Source: Lacicoccus qingdaonensis
GTDB taxonomy: Bacteria > Bacillota > Bacilli > Staphylococcales > Salinicoccaceae
DNA: 64,000 bases
Assembly (NCBI RefSeq): GCF_900101075.1
Contig: NZ_FNFY01000006.1
Location: 46,397-110,396 of the forward strand
Reading direction: 5' to 3'
The notes under the pieces were generated by a model, which made no database searches, was not told the origin of the DNA, and saw nothing but the letters and a program-made list of their open reading frames with translations. Position 1 is the stretch's first letter. Every line of letters starts with the position of its first letter. The position numbers and the translations under genes were made by a program. Shown piece after piece: positions 9,135-17,489 of the stretch.

Positions 9135-10883
9135 ATGAAAAATTTTAAATTGTTTTTCATGATGGTAATGATTACAGTCCTTTCTGCAGTGCTTGTTGCC
9201 TGTGCTGATGACAGTGATGTAGATCCTGCAGCAGACACTGAAGAAGGCACAGCAACAGAAGAAGGTACTGAAGAGGGATCAGAAAGCGGTTCTGAAGATG
9301 CTGCCGGCGGCGGTTCAGGCGGCGGAGATCTGGTCATTTCTGAAGCTTCGGATATTGTAAGTCTGGATCCACACGGAAATAACGATGTCCCTTCAAGTAA
9401 CGTACGTAATAACATCTACGAATCCCTTACATACTTGGATGAAGATATGGAAGTTCAGCCAAGACTTGCTACCGAGTGGGAAGAAATTGATGATACCACT
9501 TGGCAGTTCACACTTAAGGAAGGCGTCACTTTTCATGATGGTACAGAGTTTAATGCAGAAGTAGTGGAAGCAAACCTGGAGCGTGTCATCGATCCGGCTG
9601 TCGCTTCACCGCGTATGTTCCTATATGAAATGATTACCGGAGTGGAAGCTGTTGATGATTACACAGTAGAAGTCACTTTGGAGTATCCTTTTGCACCGAT
9701 CCTAGCCCACCTGGCACATGACGCTGGCGGCATGATCAGTAAAGATGTCATCGATGCTGACTATGAAGCGGCTCTGTCAGAAGCAGGAGAGGATATGTCT
9801 GTTGATGAATACTACGAGCTTCGTGAAGAAGGCGGAGAAGAGCATGAAGAAATCGCAGATGCAATCACTGAAGAAACAGGTAACTATATTGCTGATAATC
9901 CAGTAGGTACAGGTCCGTTCGAATTTGAATCACGTGCTGCAGGTGAAAATGTGGTACTTGCTAATAATGCGGATTATCACGATGAAGAAAATGCAGCACA
10001 GCTTGATTCTGTAACATTTAAAGTTGTCCCGGAAACAGCAGCACGTCTGGCTGAAATTGAAACGGGTGCAAGCCATGTTGCAGGTGGTGCAGAACCGACA
10101 AACATCGACCGTATGGAACAGCATGATGCAACTGAAGTAGACTTGACACCGTCACTCGGTCTGTCTTATGTCGGCTTTAATGTCGAACAGGAACCTTTGG
10201 ATGATCCTTTAGTACGTCAGGCAATCTCTTACGCAATCGACCGTGAAGCGATCATCGAAGGTATTTACGAAGGTGTCGGGACACCTGCTGAAGGTCCGCT
10301 TGCTCCGGGAGTATTCGGATATGATGAAGATGTCTCGGGTATCACTTATGATTTAGACCGCGCGAAAGAATTGATGGCTGAAGCTGGCCATGAAGATGGT
10401 TTCGATATTGAAATCCTTACGAATGACCAGCCTCAGCGTGTAGATACAGCAATCTATATGCAGGAAGCGCTTGAAGAGCTGAACATTGATGTTTCGGTTC
10501 AGCAGCTTGAGTGGGGCGCGTATCTTGAAACAACAGCTGCAGGCGACCACGACATGTTCGTACTTGGATGGTCGACAGTAACCGGAGATGCCGACTACGG
10601 TATGTACGCACTTCTGCATTCTTCAATGCACGGTGATCCGGGTAACCGTTCATTCCTGTCCAACGATAATGTGGATGAACTGCTGGAACAAGGACGTACT
10701 GAAACCGACCCTGATGCACGTCAGGAAATCTACAGCGAACTTCAGGCAGAATTAGTGGATATTGCTCCAATGATCTACATTCACCACCAGGATTTCGTTA
10801 CGGGTATTAACTCAAATGTAGAAAACTTTGAAATTGATGCATTAGGTATTTACCAGCTTAGAGAAACAACAGTCTCAGAATAA
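9135..10883 (+). CDS. Substrate-binding lipoprotein of peptide/nickel ABC importer, copy 4
   Basis: Fourth SBP_bac_5 paralogue, 582 aa, the longest because of a Glu/Gly/Ser-rich linker after the lipobox LVAC (Cys23). The mature domain starts GGDLVISEASDIVSLDPHGN. Unlike the other three it keeps the canonical PVGTGPFEFESR. Codon use is also more biased towards codons such as CGT and GGT, as in highly expressed genes. It has its own strong promoter with a cre site and its own terminator at 10897-10935, so it is an independently regulated unit, probably the main binding protein. The ATG follows AGGAGGAG. Confidence 0.93.
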   Translation: MKNFKLFFMMVMITVLSAVLVACADDSDVDPAADTEEGTATEEGTEEGSESGSEDAAGGGSGGGDLVISEASDIVSLDPHGNNDVPSSNVRNNIYESLTYLDEDMEVQPRLATEWEEIDDTTWQFTLKEGVTFHDGTEFNAEVVEANLERVIDPAVASPRMFLYEMITGVEAVDDYTVEVTLEYPFAPILAHLAHDAGGMISKDVIDADYEAALSEAGEDMSVDEYYELREEGGEEHEEIADAITEETGNYIADNPVGTGPFEFESRAAGENVVLANNADYHDEENAAQLDSVTFKVVPETAARLAEIETGASHVAGGAEPTNIDRMEQHDATEVDLTPSLGLSYVGFNVEQEPLDDPLVRQAISYAIDREAIIEGIYEGVGTPAEGPLAPGVFGYDEDVSGITYDLDRAKELMAEAGHEDGFDIEILTNDQPQRVDTAIYMQEALEELNIDVSVQQLEWGAYLETTAAGDHDMFVLGWSTVTGDADYGMYALLHSSMHGDPGNRSFLSNDNVDELLEQGRTETDPDARQEIYSELQAELVDIAPMIYIHHQDFVTGINSNVENFEIDALGIYQLRETTVSE

Positions 10884-10896
10884 TAACTGTCACACA

Positions 10897-10935
10897 TAAA
10901 ATAGATGATGTCATTTTGACATCATCTATTTTTTG
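10897..10935 (+). terminator. Terminator after binding protein copy 4
   Basis: A perfect stem of about 15 bp (AAATAGATGATGTCA with its complement) with a TTT loop, followed by a T-run. Confidence 0.85.
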
Positions 10936-11001
10936 TATTAAAGAAAGAAAAATATCACTTTAAATGATATAATGACAACATTGGTAAAAGGAGAGTTCAT
11001 C

Positions 11002-11304
11002 TTGAAAAAAGCGATTATACTAGTGTTATCGATGGCGCTTTTAAGCGCCTGCAGCAGTGAACCGTCACAGGCGGAACAAGATTTGGAAGATGTGAATAAT
11101 GATATCAGTGAACTTCAAAGCGAGATACAGTCGGTCCGCAGTGAAAACGAGACCGTTGAAAGTGATATCGAAAATAAGGAAAAAGAGTTGGAAGAATTAT
11201 CATCCGGTGACTCCAGTGACGATTCAGATGAGAATGCTGAGGAAAATACAGAGGAAGAAGATATTGTCGGTTCTGAAGAGGAACCATCAGAAGATGGGGA
11301 ATGA
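11002..11304 (+). CDS. Small coiled-coil lipoprotein, unknown function
   Basis: A 100-residue exported lipoprotein. The TTG at 11002 has an AGGAGAG ribosome site 6 bases upstream and opens straight into the signal peptide MKKAIILVLSMALLSAC (lipobox LSAC, Cys17); an ATG 30 bases upstream has no such site. After the cysteine comes one predicted coiled coil (about residues 24-65, heptads of Leu, Ile and Val between Glu and Lys) and a C-terminal tail made almost only of Ser, Asp and Glu. No family was recognised. A surface spacer or protein-protein contact role is conceivable but not shown. Confidence 0.7.
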   Translation: MKKAIILVLSMALLSACSSEPSQAEQDLEDVNNDISELQSEIQSVRSENETVESDIENKEKELEELSSGDSSDDSDENAEENTEEEDIVGSEEEPSEDGE

Positions 11305-11350
11305 TGCATCCGTTGGATGAAATAATATATCAAGTAAGGAGATTGATAAT

Positions 11351-11692
11351 ATGCACGAGAAAAAATTTGCGTTAATAGAAGGAGAAACTTTTACGATAGA
11401 TGAACTGGGCAGGGAAATAGAAGAAATTGTCGATTCCAAACTTGTTAATTTAACAGGTACGAAAGAAAGAGTCGTTGCTCAGAAGCCGAGCCCCGACCAG
11501 AATTTTGAAACATTTACCATCAAATTCAACCTGGATGATCTGCCTGATTTTGTAGACGTTGTTGCAACGACTGAGAAAAAAGAGAATTTCGAAGACTATG
11601 ACTTTGACAAAGATAAACTGAAGGTCCGTCTGATCAGCTATATCAGACAGGAATCCCCTGAAAACAATGAAAGTGAACATGTGAGCGAATAG
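11351..11692 (+). CDS. Hypothetical cytosolic protein, 113 aa
   Basis: Soluble, acidic protein without signal peptide or membrane segment (starts MHEKKFALIEGETFTIDELG). The predicted order is a short beta strand, a helix (residues 15-30), and then alternating strands, giving a small alpha/beta fold; the C-terminal 15 residues are acidic and probably disordered. AAGGAG precedes the ATG by 9 bases. It stands 46 bases after the small lipoprotein gene and 30 bases before the acetyltransferase, in the same direction, and may share their transcript. I do not recognise a family. Confidence 0.65.
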   Translation: MHEKKFALIEGETFTIDELGREIEEIVDSKLVNLTGTKERVVAQKPSPDQNFETFTIKFNLDDLPDFVDVVATTEKKENFEDYDFDKDKLKVRLISYIRQESPENNESEHVSE

Positions 11693-11722
11693 ATGCAAAG
11701 TAATTAGTGATTGAGGGTCAAT

Positions 11723-12286
11723 ATGAAATATATTAAAACAAAGAGATTAATATTACGTGACTGGAAAGAAAGTGATATTCCCAAGTTCATCAGATTAAAC
11801 GGTGATAAAGATGTCCGGCGCTACTTTCCCAATGTCGCCACGCCCGAAGAATCCAAAGAATTTGTATTGAGTGCCCAGAGCGACATCGACGCCAGAGGTT
11901 TTGGATTGTTTGCCGTCGAGCGCAGAGATACAAATGAATTCATCGGTTTTACCGGCATTCAGGTGTGGGAAGAGGAAGGGCCGTTGAAACTTCATTTTTT
12001 ACCGACCATTGAAATAGGATGGCGCTTCGCCAAGCAGCACTGGAACCAGGGATTTGCAACGGAAGCGGCACTCGGAGTCGTGAAGTTTGTTGAGCGTAAC
12101 ACTGATATCAAAGAGATTTATGCCTATGCTTCAAGCATCAATTATCCCTCGATTAACATCATGTTGAAACTGGGGATGGAAAAAGTGCAGACTTTTGAAC
12201 ATCCTCTCATAATGGAGGGACATTCACTTAAAACCCAGGTGGTATATAAAACAGACGTTAAAAAAAGGCATCGCTTCAGATTATGA
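11723..12286 (+). CDS. GNAT-family N-acetyltransferase (RimJ/RimL type)
   Basis: Acetyl-CoA-dependent N-acetyltransferase of about 187 aa. The opening MKYIKTKRLILRDWKESD is the usual start of RimJ/RimL-like proteins that acetylate protein N-termini or small amines. The core strands are followed by IGWRFAKQHWNQGFATEAA, the acetyl-CoA pyrophosphate-binding region (R/Q-x-x-G-x-G/A type), and by SSINYPSINIMLKLGM near the C-terminus. The ATG at 11723 is preceded by GAGGG; a TTG 12 bases earlier overlaps that site. The last codons form half of a terminator shared with the convergent LOG gene. The acceptor substrate is unknown. Confidence 0.85.
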   Translation: MKYIKTKRLILRDWKESDIPKFIRLNGDKDVRRYFPNVATPEESKEFVLSAQSDIDARGFGLFAVERRDTNEFIGFTGIQVWEEEGPLKLHFLPTIEIGWRFAKQHWNQGFATEAALGVVKFVERNTDIKEIYAYASSINYPSINIMLKLGMEKVQTFEHPLIMEGHSLKTQVVYKTDVKKRHRFRL

Positions 12287-12300
12287 GCGATGCCCTTTTT
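12262..12300. terminator. Bidirectional terminator inside two convergent gene ends
   Basis: GGCATCGCT and AGCGATGCC form a 9-bp stem with A-runs on the left and T-runs on the right, so it can end transcription from both sides. It lies inside the last codons of both the acetyltransferase and the LOG gene, whose ends overlap by 6 bases. Confidence 0.85.
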
Positions 12301-12883
12301 GCAGGTCTTTATACGTTCTGACCTCTACAGGTTCAAAGTCTTTAAATTGATGTATGAGTGATGAAAAGTCCTCGCCCAGGAACAACTGCTTCATGTATTT
12401 ATCATCCAGATATTCTTCGGAAATCATCTTATCGAACATGGCGAGCAGAGGATCAAAGTAATTTCTCGTATTGATAAGTCCGAGAGGCTTTTCATGGAGC
12501 CCGATCTGCCCCCATGTATACATTTCAAAAAATTCCTCGAGCGTGCCTGCACCGCCCGGCAGGGAAATGATTGCATCGCCCAATTCATTCATTATGGCTT
12601 TTCTTTCATGCATCGTTTCCACTATCTCCAGTTTATGAAGCCGCTGGTGGGCAAGTTCACGATCGACAAGGAACTGTGGTATGACACCAGTCACTTTGCC
12701 GCCGTAATCTACAGTGCCGTTTGCAACAGCACCCATCATACCGGCGGAACCGCCGCCGTATACCAGTTCATAACCGCCTTCTGCAATATTTCTGCCCAGC
12801 TGGTAGGCTGCTTCTTCAAATTCAGGCAGCCTTCCAGACGTGGCGCCGCAGAACACAGTAATACTTTTAAACTCCACTGACAT
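12281..12883 (-). CDS. LOG-family protein (nucleoside monophosphate phosphoribohydrolase-like)
   Basis: About 200 aa member of the LOG / TIGR00730 family, which cleaves nucleoside 5'-monophosphates (cytokinin nucleotides in plants, AMP in bacterial members) to base and ribose phosphate. The N-terminal Rossmann-like start ITVFCGATSG, the GGGSAGMMGAVANG loop and the diagnostic LPGGAGTLEEFFE motif (PGGxGTxxE) are all present. It is cytosolic. The ribosome site (GGGTG close to the ATG) is weak. Its end overlaps the convergent acetyltransferase gene. Older annotations call this family lysine decarboxylase-like because of the PGGxGT motif; that activity is not supported. Confidence 0.88.
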   Translation of the reverse strand: MSVEFKSITVFCGATSGRLPEFEEAAYQLGRNIAEGGYELVYGGGSAGMMGAVANGTVDYGGKVTGVIPQFLVDRELAHQRLHKLEIVETMHERKAIMNELGDAIISLPGGAGTLEEFFEMYTWGQIGLHEKPLGLINTRNYFDPLLAMFDKMISEEYLDDKYMKQLFLGEDFSSLIHQFKDFEPVEVRTYKDLQKGHRS

Positions 12884-12908
12884 TCACCCGCAATCTGCTC
12901 ATTTCAAC

Positions 12909-13919
12909 TTAAAACTGTTGGCGTTTTTTGTTGATTTTCTTTTCCAGCTTCTGTTGTTTCTTATTCTTCGTCATATTTTTTTCTATGCCTGATTTACGTC
13001 CGTGCTCGGCATAATACTGTTCAGCCTGTTCACGGTGCTTTTCAAACAAAGATTTTTCAGTATTGTCGTCACTTTCTTCAGGGGATCTCGTGTCCTCATT
13101 GTCATAATCGACAGTATAATCAAGCTTACTGTGGTGTTTTTTGAAAAGTTCCCCGGGTTCGAACCCTTCAATGTTTTCTTCGTGATTTTTGACTTTATCG
13201 AAATATAGCTGCTGTACATCCTGTGTCATGTTAATCTCCTCGTCATTTGATGGTATGGCATCCATTCTATCATTTTTTTCATCTTCAGTATATTCATCAT
13301 CCTGAATATTCAGGCGGTCCTCGTCCTGTTCAGTCAATGAAACACGGCTCATTGACTGATCTTCTTCATAAAATCTTGCGACATCCTGGTTATCGACATT
13401 AGTATCGAGCGCCGCTTCTGTCTGAGGATCAATCCTGTTTACATCCATGATCAGACTGTCGCTCACGGTCATGCCCGCCATTTTTTCTTCGTTTGACATG
13501 CCTGGATTCGACTGCATGATTTTAGGTACTTTGGGTTTTGCCGTCTGTTCGCTCTCCAGTCTCTTCTCGCGGTGTTTCTCTTTGTCCTTTTCAAATTGCT
13601 CTAGCAGCTTGTCCTCTTTTTTTATGCTGCGTTTATAGGACTGCATATCTTTTTTATATGAGCGTTCCAGTCTTTTATCATTTATTTTACTGCCGACTGT
13701 ATCGACGGCTGACTTGCTCGTCTGATAGACGTTCGAACTGGTCGCTTTTACAGACTGATAAGCCTCTTCGCCCTTATCTTTTACATTATGGTAAGTATTG
13801 CTTGAAAAACGGTTCAGTCTCTCAATATCCGGATGTTCTTTAATATGTTTTCTCTCTGTAAATAAAGGGATTAATATGATGGGCAGGACATTTAACAGTG
13901 TTTTAATATTTTTATTCAT
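12909..13919 (-). CDS. Membrane-anchored charged protein, unknown function
   Basis: Encodes 336 aa from the ATG at 13919, which has a GGAGG site 7 bases upstream; the reading frame stays open further upstream but there it runs antisense to the next gene and has no ribosome site. A short hydrophobic stretch (LLNVLPIILIPLF, residues 8-20) suggests an N-terminal anchor or signal. Residues 35-75 contain alanine/serine/valine-rich amphipathic repeats (EEAYQSVKATSSNVYQ), reminiscent of YtxH-like helices. Then come a basic coiled coil (about 85-130), a long acidic disordered part and a strongly basic C-terminus (KKQQKLEKKINKKRQQF). No family or function is recognised. Confidence 0.7.
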   Translation of the reverse strand: MNKNIKTLLNVLPIILIPLFTERKHIKEHPDIERLNRFSSNTYHNVKDKGEEAYQSVKATSSNVYQTSKSAVDTVGSKINDKRLERSYKKDMQSYKRSIKKEDKLLEQFEKDKEKHREKRLESEQTAKPKVPKIMQSNPGMSNEEKMAGMTVSDSLIMDVNRIDPQTEAALDTNVDNQDVARFYEEDQSMSRVSLTEQDEDRLNIQDDEYTEDEKNDRMDAIPSNDEEINMTQDVQQLYFDKVKNHEENIEGFEPGELFKKHHSKLDYTVDYDNEDTRSPEESDDNTEKSLFEKHREQAEQYYAEHGRKSGIEKNMTKNKKQQKLEKKINKKRQQF

Positions 13920-14051
13920 GAATAGACCTCCATGGCATTTATTAATAATTATATAATACCCTGAGTGAACTTTCATTAAACTGAGTGCATTACGTTTTAA
14001 AATTATAAATATGGTAATAATACTAATAACGAGACAAGGAGGCACCATTTT

Positions 14052-14762
14052 ATGAAAACTATAACATCCGATATGACATTGAAGGACATTGTAAATGAAG
14101 CCCCGGGGGCAGGAAACATTTTCAGGGAGCTGAGAATAGATTTTATCCATAATGGCGACAGGACCCTGGACGAAGTCACTGCCGAGAAAAACTTGAGTCT
14201 TGAAAATCTTATTTATGAAATCAATGAACTGGAGCCTGTGAACGAAGACGGGATCGATTTGAAGTACATGGACGAAAAAAGTGTTCTGACTTATATACAG
14301 AGAAAATATCATGAAGATTTAAAGGATGAACTGCCGGTGCTTGAAGAATATCTGGAGCATGCGGTCAAACAGAATAAAAAACGTCAGCCGGAGCTGGAAG
14401 AAGTCGAAGAATTATTTAAAAATATAAAGACGACTTTCCTCGAGCATGTCAACAATGAGGATAATACAGTGTTTGATATGATCGACACTTATCTGGGTGC
14501 ACCGAATTCCCATCATTTTGAGGCTGTGAAACCGCATATGACAAGTTTGAAATCTGAACATGAAAATCTGGCAAAAACCTTTTATGAATTAAGAGCGCTC
14601 ACCGGCGATTACACATTAAACAGCGGTGCGACAGCTGAACTCAGACTGGTCTACCACAGGCTGGAAAAACTCGAAAAAGATGCATTCAACCATTTCTATC
14701 TGGAAAACAATAAGCTGTTCGACGGAATTTATGAAAAACAAAAAACAATATCCGATTTTTAA
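14052..14762 (+). CDS. scdA: ScdA/RIC-family di-iron protein lacking the N-terminal Cys-Cys motif
   Basis: RIC proteins (ScdA in staphylococci, YtfE in E. coli) protect or repair iron-sulfur clusters under nitric oxide and oxidative stress. At 236 aa this has the normal two-part layout: an N-terminal ScdA_N domain (residues 1-60) and a C-terminal hemerythrin-like four-helix bundle. The di-iron ligands all appear kept: His87, His132, Glu136, His170, His214 and Glu218. In the N-terminal domain, where other members have IDFCCGG, this protein has IDFIHNG (residues 29-35), so both cysteines are absent. GAGACAAGGAGG precedes the ATG. It is monocistronic, with a strong terminator shared with the convergent phoR gene. 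Confidence 0.85.
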   Translation: MKTITSDMTLKDIVNEAPGAGNIFRELRIDFIHNGDRTLDEVTAEKNLSLENLIYEINELEPVNEDGIDLKYMDEKSVLTYIQRKYHEDLKDELPVLEEYLEHAVKQNKKRQPELEEVEELFKNIKTTFLEHVNNEDNTVFDMIDTYLGAPNSHHFEAVKPHMTSLKSEHENLAKTFYELRALTGDYTLNSGATAELRLVYHRLEKLEKDAFNHFYLENNKLFDGIYEKQKTISDF

Positions 14763-14766
14763 TAAA

Positions 14767-14812
14767 AGAACCCCCGTCCGATGAAGATTGTCTTCATCGG
14801 ACGGGGGTTTGT
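14767..14812. terminator. Bidirectional terminator between scdA and phoR
   Basis: A perfect stem of about 17 bp (starting ACCCCCGTCCGATG) with a TTG loop, flanked by A residues on the left and TTT on the right, located between two convergent genes. Confidence 0.88.
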
Positions 14813-16603
14813 TCATGGCTGTCTGATAGGGAAAGTGACTGTGAATGTCGTCCCTTCGCCTTCGATGCTGTCGAGCTTGATATCACCCTGGTGAGAATCC
14901 ACAAGGTGTTTGACTATCGCCAGGCCAAGACCTGTTCCGCCTGAGTTTCTGGAACGGGCTTTATCCACCCTGTAAAAACGTTCGAACACCCGCGGGACAC
15001 TTTCTTCAGGGATGCCGATTCCGGTGTCTCTGATATATATATGCACATCAAATTCGGTCACTTCGACCGATATGTTGATACTTCCGCCCTCGCCTGTATA
15101 GTTAATCGAATTGGCGACAAGGTTCAACAGTATCTGGTTGAGCCTGTCGCTGTCCCCTTCGATGGTTACTTCATCGGTTGACGGCGGCAGGGTCACTGTC
15201 AATGATTTTTCCGAAATGGATTTGGAAAGTGTTTTTTCAATGCTGTGAATGAGAGAAATCAGGTCTACACTGCTTAAGTTGAGCGGCGTGACTTTATTTT
15301 CAATTCTTGAAAGGTGGAGCAGATCGCGTATCAGACGGTCAAGGCGCTCACTTTCATTATATATGATTTCAAGAAAAGTACGTGTCGTTGCTTCATCGTT
15401 CACTTCGCCGCCAAGCAGTGTTTCTGAAAAACCTTTGACGGATGTGACAGGCGTCTTCAGCTCATGAGATACGTTGGCGACGAAATCACTCCGCATTTTT
15501 TCCAGCCTTTTAAGATTGGTTATGTCATGAAGGACAATGATTACGCCACGCTGTTTCCAGCCATTGCCGTAAAATGGGCCGAAGTGGGCGTCGAATACAT
15601 TTTGGGAAAGGCCTTCGGAAGTAATTTCATCATGTATTTTTTCATTATCTTCAAAAATGGCTGCAATGTATTTTCCAAGATTCAGGTTATCATCAAAATC
15701 TTTGTAATGCTGACCGACGATATGCTGGTTATGCTGTTCCAGAAACCGTTCCATTGCAGAGTTGATCATGATGATCTGGCCTTCCTGGTTGACGAGCATC
15801 ACACCGCTCACCATATTGGATAATATCGTGGACAGCTGCTGTTCATTTTCATGAAGGGCACGCATCTGGTTCTGCAGATTCATCGCCAGTTCATTCACTG
15901 ATTGGGAAAGTTCCCCGATTTCCCCGGTGACTTCCGTATGTACTCTGCTGCTGTAGTCTTTTTCACCTAGACGCCTGGTCACTTTGATGATGTCTGTGAC
16001 AGGACGTGTAATACTGCGTGACAGAATACTCGCAGTAATGGCGGTAATTAAAAGAATGATGCCAAGAAAAACGGCAAGGCCGCGCCAGAATACGACCATC
16101 GTATCATTGATGCTGTTCAGCGGGAGCGAAGTTCTGATCACTCCGAGCAGCGACCCGTCGTCATCATAGATCGGGTTTGCGACGTACATCATGTCAATAT
16201 CCTCAGTCACGCTGTATCTGACAGATTCACCGATGTCCTGGTCACGGTTCATGATATCCTGGACTTCAGGGCGGTCGATGTGGTTATCCATCGTTGCCGG
16301 ATCAGATTCTGAATCGGCCAGTACCACACCTTCAGTATCGATGACGGTGAAGCGCATATTGACGGGCTCTCTGAAAAGTTCAATCCTCGACTGCAGGTCT
16401 TCCGTCCCGCTTTCCATATCACTCGCTTCGAGCAGCTGGGCAACCAGCTCCGCATTTTCATAAAGATGCTCGCTGGTCATCTCCTCAAATGCATTTTCAC
16501 TGACATTGGCTACAAAGAACCATAGAAATATCAGCAGGGTCAATGTTAATAAAGAGAATGCCAGGGAGATCCTGAACCACAATCGATCGATCAGACGGGT
16601 CAT
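14813..16603 (-). CDS. phoR: PhoR-type sensor histidine kinase
   Basis: Membrane sensor kinase of the phosphate-starvation system, 596 aa. Transmembrane segment 1 is at residues 12-33; an extracytoplasmic PAS-like (Cache) domain covers about 40-165; segment 2 lies at about 172-195; then HAMP (195-250), a cytoplasmic PAS (about 255-365), the HisKA box FVANVSHELKTPV with His380, and the HATPase domain with NSINYTGEG, DTGIGIP and GTGLGLAIVKHLV. The domain order is that of PhoR (WalK is similar but its response regulator differs). The start overlaps the phoP stop as ATGA, so the two are co-translated. It transfers phosphate to PhoP. Confidence 0.9.
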   Translation of the reverse strand: MTRLIDRLWFRISLAFSLLTLTLLIFLWFFVANVSENAFEEMTSEHLYENAELVAQLLEASDMESGTEDLQSRIELFREPVNMRFTVIDTEGVVLADSESDPATMDNHIDRPEVQDIMNRDQDIGESVRYSVTEDIDMMYVANPIYDDDGSLLGVIRTSLPLNSINDTMVVFWRGLAVFLGIILLITAITASILSRSITRPVTDIIKVTRRLGEKDYSSRVHTEVTGEIGELSQSVNELAMNLQNQMRALHENEQQLSTILSNMVSGVMLVNQEGQIIMINSAMERFLEQHNQHIVGQHYKDFDDNLNLGKYIAAIFEDNEKIHDEITSEGLSQNVFDAHFGPFYGNGWKQRGVIIVLHDITNLKRLEKMRSDFVANVSHELKTPVTSVKGFSETLLGGEVNDEATTRTFLEIIYNESERLDRLIRDLLHLSRIENKVTPLNLSSVDLISLIHSIEKTLSKSISEKSLTVTLPPSTDEVTIEGDSDRLNQILLNLVANSINYTGEGGSINISVEVTEFDVHIYIRDTGIGIPEESVPRVFERFYRVDKARSRNSGGTGLGLAIVKHLVDSHQGDIKLDSIEGEGTTFTVTFPIRQP

Positions 16604-17295
16604 TCAGCCGGTCCTTCAAATTTATAGCCGAATCCACGTATCGTCCGGATATATATCGGTTTCTTCGTATCCGATTCGATTTTTTCACGCAGATGGCTGA
16701 TATGCACATCGACGATTCTTGTATCACCGTCATATTGGAAATCCCAGACACCGTTCAGCAGCTGATCCCTGCTCAGCACTTTGCCCCTGTGGTTGGCAAG
16801 ATATAAAAGCAGTTCAAATTCTTTCGGAGTGAGAATGAGCTGCTCCCCTTTGAAATAGACATCATAACGCTCAAGGTGTATCTCCAGATCACCTATTTTT
16901 ATCACTTGTTCGGACTGTTCCACATCTTCCACCTGGGAACGACGCAGTATCGCCTTCACGCGGGCCACGACTTCACGCGGGCTGAAAGGCTTGGTCAAAT
17001 AATCATCGGCCCCGAGCTCGAGACCTAATATTTTATCGAATTCATCATCTTTGGCTGTCAGCATGAGGATGGGTGTATTCAATTTTTCCTGTCGTAAAGC
17101 TTTACATACATCCATACCGTCCATTCCCGGCAGCATCAAATCCAGAACGATCAGATCAGGTTTTTCTTTAAGAGCGGTATCAAGACCTTTACGGCCGTCT
17201 TCTGCTGTCAAGACATCATAACCTGCCTGCTCCAAATTGAATTTTAGTAAAGTTACAATAGATGGTTCATCATCGACTACAAGAACTGTGCGCAT
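16600..17295 (-). CDS. phoP: PhoP-type response regulator
   Basis: OmpR/PhoB-family response regulator, 231 aa. The receiver domain has the acidic pair (VVDDEPS), the phosphorylation site Asp52 in LIVLDLMLPGMDG, the Thr in MLTAKDDEFD and the Lys in DYLTKPFSPREVV. The C-terminal winged helix carries LTPKEFELLLYLA and DTRIVDVHISHLREKI. The receiver start SIVTLLKFNLEQAGYDV is much closer to PhoP than to SrrA or WalR. GGAGGCGCTTGA lies before the ATG at 17295. TTTACA-N5-TTAACA repeats, the known PhoP-box form in Bacillus, lie about 80 bases upstream, so self-control is plausible. Confidence 0.9.
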   Translation of the reverse strand: MRTVLVVDDEPSIVTLLKFNLEQAGYDVLTAEDGRKGLDTALKEKPDLIVLDLMLPGMDGMDVCKALRQEKLNTPILMLTAKDDEFDKILGLELGADDYLTKPFSPREVVARVKAILRRSQVEDVEQSEQVIKIGDLEIHLERYDVYFKGEQLILTPKEFELLLYLANHRGKVLSRDQLLNGVWDFQYDGDTRIVDVHISHLREKIESDTKKPIYIRTIRGFGYKFEGPAE

Positions 17296-17371
17296 TCAAG
17301 CGCCTCCTTTCAATTTTGAACAGCTTATACCGACTATATTTTATCATATTGTAATGACTTAATTGACTTTC

Positions 17372-17388
17372 TTTACATATCCTTAACA
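17372..17388 (+). promoter_or_regulatory. Candidate PhoP box between phoP and narG
   Basis: TTTACA (17372-17377) and TTAACA (17383-17388) are direct repeats with 5 bases between them, the 11-base period known for TT(A/T/C)ACA boxes bound by PhoP in Bacillus. Only two repeats are visible; well-characterised sites usually have more. The site lies 77 bases from the phoP start and 18 bases from the NreC-type palindrome. Confidence 0.4.
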
Positions 17389-17405
17389 ATCTAGGTTTCA
17401 ATGAT

Positions 17406-17449
17406 TAGGACTTTCCCTAATATTATTCTGACAAATAAAAACAGATAAT
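17406..17449 (+). promoter_or_regulatory. NreC-type operator and -10 box of narGHJI
   Basis: TAGGACTTTCCCTA (17406-17419) matches the NreC palindrome TAGGG-N4-CCCTA described in Staphylococcus carnosus with one mismatch. A -10 candidate GATAAT lies at 17444-17449 with no good -35, as expected for an activator-dependent promoter. The centre of the palindrome is 34 bases from the centre of the -10. A matching arrangement stands before narT. Confidence 0.7.
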
Positions 17450-17489
17450 AAGAGTATCTTGAAAGAAATGTATTTGGAGGAGAACGCTA

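Noticed and set aside
13920..14312. Open reading frame extension upstream of the unknown charged protein (would give 467 aa)
   Set aside because: It runs antisense through the start of scdA, has no ribosome site, and its sequence looks like random translation; the ATG at 13919 has GGAGG at 7 bases and opens into a membrane anchor.
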